Origin: Delphinapterus leucas
Taxonomy: Eukaryota; Chordata; Mammalia; Artiodactyla; Monodontidae
Direction: 5' to 3'
NCBI RefSeq assembly: GCF_002288925.2
Contig: NW_022098092.1
Coordinates: 1-64,000 of the forward strand
Length of the DNA: 64,000 bases
Shown: piece after piece, positions 56,426 through 64,000 of the stretch
Position numbering within the stretch: the first letter of the stretch is position 1
Layout of the letters: each line of letters begins with the position of its first letter
Position numbers and translations under genes: made by a program
Notes under the pieces: generated by a model
The model's database searches: none
Told to the model about the DNA's origin: nothing
Seen by the model: only the letters and a program-made list of their open reading frames with translations

Positions 56426-58553
56426 AATGTTGGTAAAACTGGTTTGGGAGAGAAGATAAAACATCCAATTTAAAACATACTAAGTTTGAGATACCTAAAA
56501 GAGACACTTGCTGAGAGGATGAAAGAGATACTGTTAACTCTGTGACATAACACTACGTTTGATGTGTTAAATACTGTCATACTATTATTTGGTAGAAAAT
56601 TTCCTATAAAAATATTATGGATACTAAAAAGTCATTTTGATCAAAAAATCACCTAATTATTGAATAAATAAATTGGTTGTTAATGGCCAATTTTACAATA
56701 TAAGTCCCGGTGACCAAGTATATACTAACTTGTCTTCTTTTCTGTATTAAAAAAGCTAACAAGCACATTATTGTACTATAGTTTTGCAAGATGTTGCCAC
56801 TGGGGAAACGGTAAAGTATACACAGGAGCCCTGTGTGTTATTTCTGACAAGTGCATGTGAATCAGTAATGATCTCAAAATACAATTTAATGAAAAAAAAA
56901 AACAACCAAAGAACAAGGGGACAGGTGATAGGTAATAAGATAAAGAAATCCTTTCTTTTCTCTGTGAAAGAATTTGACCTTGGAATAGCATTTTAGCTCT
57001 GTTTCCCTGGTAACTACCCAAGAAAGTATGTCAACTGTGTTTCTGAACAATCTTATTTATGGTTCTGACTGCCTTGGTAGCATGCTCAAAAGATCCATCA
57101 GCTGCATAATGAGGCAACATTGCTTAAGATAAAAATGACTCCTGATTGGTAACGTGTATTTACACTGGGCAAGTCCCTTGCAGGAACCTTGGAAACTAAG
57201 CTATTCTCATAGGCTGTTACAAGATACATTAGATCTGATAGGGCCTAGGGCTTCAAAGCCATCATGAGTCTTGCTTCCTTGTACCTGAGCTATCATCTGA
57301 AACATCTGAGGAGACAGCTGCTGAATAGTTGTATGCACCTCTGAAAAGACCACTCCCACTGAAGGGAAATATCTGACAAAGACCAGCTGGCACACTGCAC
57401 TCCTTGTATCTATTTAAAACATAAATGAAACAATTAAATGGTGTGAAGCCAGCTGAAATTATGGCTGCTGGGCCAGAAGATATTTCTGGACACTTGGAAG
57501 ATGTGGAGGATAATGGCCCAAAAGTTACACCTATCTACATATTCTTAGCTACATATTCTTAGCTACATATTCTTGAATAGAAGGTATAAGATCTAAATAG
57601 AAGGTATAAGATCTAAATTTTTCTGTATGTTAAGATGTATGGGTACGTTTATTAATCATAATTTTTTACCTTTCCCTTTTGGGACAGAAAATGTGCACTT
57701 CAACTTAAAGACTATTCTCAGGTTTGTCCTTCTGTGTGGGCCATTGTTACCTGGTGTCTGGAGGCCTTGAGAACACACAGAATCACATGCCTTATGAGCA
57801 TAGTGCTTTAGACACAGGAGGAAATCTGTAAGGGGTATCTTGAAATCTTTACAAAATATATTCTATGGTAGCAAGAGATTAACATGCCACAATTTGCTGC
57901 TACTTGATGTTTGCTAAACAAGTTATTGCTACTTGATTTTTGTGAAGGGGGCTCTTAAGATTCTTGTGAATTTTTCTTCTTTAAGATATTGTTCTGCCAC
58001 CCATAAGATTATTAGAGGTGATTTAAGACTAGAATTGTTTGCTGATATTTGCACCACTAAGTCACATTTCTTGGGCTGATGTATTGCTGAGCCAAGAAAT
58101 GAAAGAAAGTATTAATGTAATGTCATAAATAATGTGAGTGAGAATAGAATAAGTGTGGATTACTTGTTAGAACTGGATCAATTTTAAATGTTTCAAAATA
58201 TGCGCTCCTTAAACTTAGCCAGTGATTTTAGTCCTATAGGACAAGATCAGATTTGGGTTCCAATGTTATTAATTGGTATAAGTATAATGATATGCAGTAC
58301 TGATTACACATACATGTTGTTATGTATTAGACAATTCATTAATTAAACCTCTTATAGGAAAAATTTTAAAGATGATGTAAGGATTGGAACCATGGGGATG
58401 ATGTGCAGTGTGACCCCTAAAGTCTACTGGTGGTAGAGCAAGCAGTGTGCTTCCAACTGGGGTCATCTGAAGACACAAGGCTTTGCCACAGCTCCGGTAC
58501 ACAGCTGAGCAATGATGAACATAGCATATAGAGAGAATATAGAGTCTGTGCTC
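56426..58553. other. No recognised gene; local short duplications
   Basis: About 2.1 kb without a supported gene or named repeat. At 57535-57620 a 15-bp unit (tacatattcttagc) occurs about three times. It is followed by a 21-bp unit (aatagaaggtataagatcta) twice. Confidence 0.5.
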
Positions 58554-58568
58554 AGGATAAAAGTTCTT

Positions 58569-58904
58569 TTTAAAAAAATTTATTTATTTTATTTTATTTA
58601 TTTTTGGCTGTGCTGGGTCTTCATTGCTGTGTGTGGGCTTTCTCTAGTTGCGGCGACTGGCGGCTACTCTTCATGGCAGTGCACTGGCTTCTCATTGCAG
58701 TGGTTTCTCTTGTTGTGGAGCATGGGCTCTAGGCACGCAGGCTTCAGTAGTTGTGGCTTGTGGGCTCTAGAGTGCAGGCTCAGTAGTTGTGGCGTACAGG
58801 CTTAGTTGCTCCATGGCCTGTGGGATCTTCCCGGACCAGGGCTGGAACCTGTGTCCCTTGCATTGGCAGGCGGATTCTTAACCACTGTGCTACCAGGGAA
58901 GCCC
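58569..58904 (-). mobile_element. CHR-2-type tRNA-derived SINE
   Basis: The minus strand begins gggcttccctggtagcacag and ends in a TA-rich A-tail. Target repeats aggataaaagttctt (58554-58568) and aggataaacgttctt (58905-58919) differ at one base. At about 336 bp it is a long, CHR-2-like form. Confidence 0.9.
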
Positions 58905-58919
58905 AGGATAAACGTTCTT

Positions 58920-59290
58920 AACAGCATGAAATAACTGAACTGAGTTTCATATCAGTTTTGATATGAATTTTATCAATTTAAGTTTGATAAAATTCAGCCA
59001 GTCCTTCCAGAGGCATTCCCTACCTACAGAACCATTGTTTGACACAACTAAATTCACCAAGGAATGTTTAAGAGCAGCTAAATTAAGTTACTGTGACCAA
59101 AAGGCTAAGGGACAGTTTACAGCATCTAGAGGTTTAGTAAAAGTTAATTTATGGCTGGGAGAATAAGAAAAATAGCTCTGATGGAGGACATCCCACATCA
59201 CTGCAATTCCTGACTCCCTTCAGATCTGCTTGTACCCTTTGGTACCAAGTAAATCATATTTCACAGAGACCTTGAAAACTGTGATAGTGA
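58920..59290. other. No recognised feature
   Basis: An ORF of 67 codons is present on the plus strand but resembles nothing I know. Confidence 0.4.
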
Positions 59291-59578
59291 CTTGAAAGAG
59301 ACTTGAGCTGATACTTCACAAAAGAACATATACAAATGGCCCATGAGCACCTGAAAAGGGGCTCAAAATCATTAGTCTTCAGGGAAATACGAATTGAAAG
59401 TACAAAGTACAATGAGATGCCATTATACACTCAATAAAAGGCTAAAATGAAAGAGATGACAGTACCAAGAGTTAGTGAACATGTGGGAATTCTCCTACAT
59501 TGCTCTTGGGAGTGTAAAATGATAAAACCAATTTGGAAAGCCATTTAATAGTTTGTTATAAAGTTAAACGTCACCTAC
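59291..59578 (+). mobile_element. L1 ORF2 tail, split by a MaLR LTR
   Basis: L1 C-terminal phrases occur (aaatggcccatgagcacctg, attgctcttgggagtgtaaa) and continue after the LTR at 60018. Confidence 0.75.
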
Positions 59579-60012
59579 TGTTATGGACTGAATGATTGTG
59601 TTCCTCCCAAAATGCATTTGTTGAAGTCCTAACCCCCAGTGGATGGTATTTGAAAATGAGGCCTTTGGGAAGTAATCAGGGCTAGTTGAGGTCATGAGGG
59701 TGGTGCCCTCATGATGGGATTAGGGCCCTTATAAAATGAGACACCAGGGATCTTGCTCTCTCTCTCTCTCTCTCTCTTTCCTGCACTCATAAAGAGATCA
59801 TGTGAGCACACAGCAAGATGGCAGCTGCCTACAAGCCAAGAGAAGAGGCCTCAGAATAAACCCTACCTTGCTGGTGCCTTAATCTTATACTTCTCAGATC
59901 AGAACTTCCCAGGACTTTTTAGCCTCAAGAACAGTGAGAAATAAATTTCTGTTGTTTAAACCACCCAGCCTGTGTATTTTGTATTACTCTGCAGCCCAAG
60001 CAGAGTAATACA
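59579..60012 (+). mobile_element. MaLR solo LTR (MSTA/MSTB-like)
   Basis: Starts tgttatggactgaatgattg, contains catgagggtggtgccctcat, gggcccttataaaatgagac and a (TC)n run at 59755-59778, and ends gagtaataca. The 5-bp target repeat cctac is at 59574-59578 and 60013-60017. AATAAA lies at about 59941. Confidence 0.92.
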
Positions 60013-60017
60013 CCTAC

Positions 60018-60202
60018 CCCACAACCAGTTGTTCTAGTCTTAGGTATTTACCCAAGAGAAATAAATCTATGCCCACCAAAAGATTTGTGCACCAATGTTC
60101 ATGGCAGCTTTATTCATAATAACTTAGAAACAATCCAAATGTCCATCAACAGGTGAATGCATAAACACTGTTGTACATTTGTGCAATGAAATACTACACA
60201 GT
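60018..60202 (+). mobile_element. L1 ORF2 tail (continuation)
   Basis: It resumes with cttaggtatttacccaagag and caatgttcatggcagcttta, the usual L1 order, and is then broken by a SINE. Confidence 0.8.
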
Positions 60203-60460
60203 GGGACTTTCCTGGTGGTCTAGTGGTTAAGAATCCACCTTCCAATGCAGGAGACGTGGGTTTGATCCCTGGATGGAGAACTAAGATTCCACATTCAGCA
60301 GGGCAACTAAGCCCGTGCAGTGCAACTACTGAGCCTGCACGCCACAACTAAGAGAGCCTGCGCACAGCAACTAGAGAGAAGCCCACATACCGCAATGAAG
60401 AGCCCACGTGCCACAACTAAGACCCAATGCAGCAAAAAATAAAATTAAATAAAGTATCAA
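60203..60460 (+). mobile_element. CHR-2-type tRNA-derived SINE
   Basis: Starts gggactttcctggtggtcta, has the B-box ggtttgatccc, internal ccacaactaagagagcctgc and an A-rich end. An imperfect target repeat (actacacag / aatacacag) flanks it. Confidence 0.88.
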
Positions 60461-60760
60461 TACACAGACCATAATAAATTACTCTCATAAATAATATGTT
60501 GAGGGAGAGAAGTGAGACACAAAAAAGTACATACTATAAGATTCCATTTATATGAAGCTTTAGAACTGGCAAAACTAATTTACAGCAAAAGATATCAGAA
60601 CAGTGGTTGCTTCTGGGTGGGTGGTTTTGAGTGGGAAGTAGTTTGAGGGAAATTTCTGGGATAATGAAAATGTTCCATGTTTTATTTGGGGTCAAACAAA
60701 TTTATCAAAATTGATGAAAATGTACACTTAAAAAAGAGAATAAATAAAAAGACAAGAAGC
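60461..60760 (+). mobile_element. L1 3' end (continuation)
   Basis: It carries the L1 tail after the SINE (aagattccatttatatgaag, gtggttgcttctgggtgggt) and ends in an A-rich stretch (aaaaaagagaataaataaaa). Confidence 0.75.
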
Positions 60761-60959
60761 ATCATTAACATGACTGCTTCAAGTTGCTGTTTTGGCCAGT
60801 TTGTGATATTGTGATTGATAATAAGAAATATATATATGATCTTCAACCAGTTTCTGGCACAGAGCTCCCAAAACCCTTGGGATTTCCTAAGTGGTAAGAG
60901 TGATAAATGTGTCTTTTGATATTCATAACAAGCTCTTTTCAACCACACCAGACCTTATG

Positions 60960-61615
60960 TTAATGAAATAATTTTTGGAAAACACCTAGGATGGGGGCAT
61001 GCTGCCAGGGAACAAACCATGTTATTAGAGGGTTGAAGTAGCCCCATCCCCACTCCCCAATATCAGGGGAGGGAAGAGGGGCTGGAGAGCTGGAGATTGA
61101 GTTCAATCATCAATGACCAATGATTTAATCAATCATGCCTATGTAATGAAGCCTCTATAAAATCTCAAAATGACTGGGGTTCAGAGCGTCCAGGTTGGTG
61201 AACTTGTGGAAGTGCTGGGAGAGAGGTGCTCAGAGAGAGCAAGAAAACTCTGCATCCTTTCCCCATACCTTGTCCTATGCATCTCTTCCATTGGGCTGTT
61301 TCTGTATTATATCCTTTTATAGTAAACTGGTGATTTTGTAAGCAAAATGTTTTCCTGAATTCTGTGAGCTTCTCTAGAATATTAATCAAACTTGAGGAGG
61401 GGGTGCATAAATCTCTGATTTATAGCCAGTAGGTCAGAGTCACAGGTAACAACCTGAACTTGAGATTGGTGTCTGAAGTGGGGGTGGGATTTGGGGTGGT
61501 GGACAGTCTTGTGGGACTGAAGCCTTAACTTGTGGCCTCTGATATCATCTCCAGGTAAACTGTGTCACAACTGAGTTAACAGCTTGGTGGTGTTAGAAAA
61601 AATACAGGTTGGACA
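60960..61615 (+). mobile_element. ERVL-type LTR (MLT2-like), second copy
   Basis: Landmarks are atgtaatgaagcctctataa, tatccttttatagtaaactg, tcttgtgggactgaagcctt and aacagcttggtggtgttaga. It resembles the copy at 17391-17800, with more of the left half kept. Confidence 0.6.
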
Positions 61616-62355
61616 TTTAACGCGCCCTCCTGTGGATGAATATGGAGCAGAGCTGAAGACAAAGTTGACACATCAGTGAGTAAGCCCATTAAGTTTCTCC
61701 AGTTGGCATCCATTTTGAAATACTTTTCACATCATCTCTTGCAGAATGGTGCTTGCTTTAAAAAAAAAAATGTGTGTGTGTGTGTGTGCGCCATTTTAAT
61801 CATTCAATATTTTCTTTACCAGTGCCCTAATTGCATTGTTCTCACCATACACTCTTTCTCGAAAGCAGTACGTTATTTGACAGGTTGTTGACTAGATGAG
61901 AAGGGACAGTTAAACTACCACGACTCTCAAATGGTTGAAGTATCTGGTCTCAGAGCCTGCTAAGGGCCTATGTATCCCATTTCTAACAGAAATGTTACTA
62001 AAGACAGGGAAGCCCCATGTGTGGGGTCTTTCATTAATCAGAAAAGAAGTCTTCCTAGAAAAGACTCGCTTCAGTAGTCCTAGACTGTGGTACTCCAGAG
62101 AGTTTGACACCATTGGGCACTGCACCATTTTAAGAGTCCTCTGGTGAGTGGGAAGAGGGTTATTTGAAGGGAATGAAAAGAGGAGAGAACCTTCCTTGCT
62201 CAGGAGAACACAAATGGAAATTGTGGCCTAGACATTCATTCCCTTACAACTATCAGTAACTATGCACTCCTGGAAAAGTCTTAATTATTCACAGGTATCT
62301 GCAAACTCTAGAAAAACTCATGTGAAGAGGTACATCAGCATGTACAGAATATTTA
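61616..62355. other. No recognised gene; (TG)n run
   Basis: A short (GT)n microsatellite is at 61771-61788. No gene or repeat family is recognised. Confidence 0.5.
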
Positions 62356-63545
62356 TAGCAGCATTTTTTTCCAAGAAATTTTATTGTGGTAAAATACACA
62401 TAAAAATTACCATCTTAACCATTTTCAAGTGTACAGTTCAGTGGTATTAAATATATCCACAGTGTTGTGCAACCATCACCACCATCCATCTCCAGAACTC
62501 TTCATCTTGTAAAACTAAAACTCTGTACCAATTAAACAGTAACTCCCCGCAGCACCTCCCCCCAGCCCCAGGCAACCACCATTCTGCTTTCTGTTTCCAT
62601 GATTCTGACTATTCAAAGTACCTCATATAAGTAGAATAATAGAGTATTTGTCTTTCTGTGACTGGTTTATTACAGCAGCATGTTTTTTAAAGCTACTATT
62701 ACTCTTACTTGAAAATGAAAAACAAACAAATAAAGCTTGAAATAGTCTATTGTGAGCCATTTGATTAATGAGAGAGAAAGGATTTTGTTTAACCTTGTTT
62801 TCTGTTTCATGTTTCTTGTTCTGCTTCTCTTCTCTGGCCTTCTTGTAGGTTACTTAAACATTTTTTAGACTTCCACCTTGATTTATATAGTCTTCTTCAG
62901 TTTATCATTTTGTATAATTTTTTAGTGGTTGCTCTAGGTATACACACATAACTTAGCAAAGTACAGAAACCTTAATTCCACTGAGGTCCCTCTGTCTCCC
63001 CACTTTTTAAAATATAATTGTCTTAAGTCTTTCCTCTGTATACATTGGGCACCAATCATGCTATCATTTTTGCTTCAACCATCACTTATGTTTTAAGAAA
63101 CTCATAGGTAAGAGAGTCTATTTTAGTTATCCCTATTTTTACCACTCTGATGTTCTTTTTTTTTTCTCTCTGCAGTTCCAAGCCTTCTTCTGTTATCATT
63201 TACTTTGTTTAGAATACTTCCTTTAGTTATTCTTTAAGGGTAGCTCTGCTAGCAATGAATATTCTTGGTTATCCTTTGTCTGAGAATGTCTTTATTTCCC
63301 TTTTACTCCTGAATTGTATTTTCGCCAGATATAGAATTCATGGTTGACAGTTCCTTTTCTTTCCACTTGAGAAAAACATGCTGCTCCCTTTGGCTTCCAC
63401 AGTTCAGATGGGTGGGGGGCGGTTTCCCACTGGTGTTTGGTTACAGTAAGGTGGGTGTTACCAAAAAAGTTCTCTGTGTTAGGCCACATTTTTCCCCAGT
63501 TTCAACTAAGGGAAATAGGCTTTTCTTAGAGTTTTGTTTTTGTTT
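62356..63545 (-). mobile_element. L1 LINE, antisense (3' UTR then ORF2)
   Basis: Complement of old L1: gtggtaaaatacacataaaa, gtgttgtgcaaccatcacca, gtgactggtttatt (62356-62670). This is followed by antisense phrases such as gtctgagaatgtctttattt and gccagatatagaattcatgg. The two parts may be different copies. Confidence 0.65.
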
Positions 63546-64000
63546 TTTTTTTCTTGTCTGGGTCTGTTGTTGGTTCTGGCTTGGAAGCTTCTGCAACATC
63601 CTGGCTGAGAGATACAGGAGGTGATAAGGAAAACAAGGGAATTTACCACATGTCCTTCCCTGGCTCTAAAGTTCTCAGTTTGCCTTCTTCCTTCCACATT
63701 TCAGAGTCTTCCTGTGCTTGTTTGTTGTGTTGTGTCCATGGATTTTTAATTGTAAAAGGGATGACATGGGAGGAATGGGGCTACTCCATTTTGGGTCAAA
63801 CCCCAGGTATGGAGTTTTCCTCAACATTTTATTATGAAAATTTTCAAATACAAAGTAAAGTTGAAAGAATTTTACAGTGAATGCCCATATATCATCACCT
63901 AGATTCTACCAATAACATATTACTAAATTTGTTTTATCACGGTTCCTAAAAGATAAAACTTGGAAACAACATAAATGTCCATTGACAGTATAATAAGTAA
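63546..64000. mobile_element. Unassigned sequence ending in antisense LINE
   Basis: From about 63820 the phrases attatgaaaattttcaaata and cacctagattctaccaataa match a common old LINE 3' region in reverse. The window stops inside it. Confidence 0.45.

Noticed and set aside
56776..58502. Possible ERV or LTR in 56.4-58.5 kb
   Set aside because: No LTR ends, primer site or polyprotein motif could be supported by eye.
1..64000. CRISPR arrays, prokaryotic operons, tRNA or rRNA genes
   Set aside because: None seen. The tRNA-like segments are SINE heads, and the short direct repeats are target duplications or microsatellites.

Overview
This is mammalian nuclear DNA, most likely from a cetacean. The strongest clue is five close copies of a tRNA-Glu-derived SINE of the cetacean CHR-1 type (start ggcttccctggtggcgcag, A-rich tail). 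There are also three older CHR-2-like SINEs and a long L1 of the artiodactyl type. About two thirds of the window is recognisable transposon sequence. I see no bacterial-style operons, CRISPR arrays, rRNA or tRNA genes.

There is one intact protein gene: PROP1, the paired-like homeobox pituitary factor, on the minus strand in three exons (14101-14209, 12684-12916, 11608-11946). The joined coding length is 681 nt, or 226 codons plus stop. Exon 1 is too short for simple ORF finding and was located by its splice donor, phase and resemblance to the family N-terminus. A second, broken gene is a family-1-like olfactory receptor pseudogene on the plus strand (26644-27564) with a lost start, two frameshifts and a degraded DRY motif.

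Layout. 1-2 kb: antisense L1 with a MER20. 2-6.1 kb: apparently unique sequence. 6.1-7.5 kb: CpG-rich block with a candidate first exon. 8.6-10.9 kb: two LTRs around degenerate LINE sequence. 11.6-14.3 kb: PROP1. 15-16.6 kb: degenerate CTGA-rich array broken by a MaLR LTR. 16.6-22 kb: MIR, ERVL-like LTR and L1 pieces. 22-22.6 kb: a betaretrovirus-like pol fragment beside an internally deleted L1. 26.6-27.6 kb: OR pseudogene. 30.4-32.2 kb: L1 tails, one joined to a SINE and one carrying a probable 3' transduction. 32.4-36.3 kb: a decayed class I ERV with two LTRs. 37.6-48.5 kb: nested L1s carrying Tigger1, LTRs, SINEs and a 172-bp retroposed cDNA. 48.5-55.8 kb: a 5'-complete but broken L1. 55.8-64 kb: more L1, MaLR, ERVL and SINE copies.

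I found no new multi-gene system. The most informative observations are retrotransposition products with clear target-site duplications: the L1 3' transduction at 31657-32211, the unidentified cDNA insertion at 43057-43260 and the L1/SINE composite at 30360-30772. The recovered PROP1 exon 1 and the orphan CpG-rich block also stand out. Repeat family names are from memory of consensus sequences and should be checked with a repeat library.
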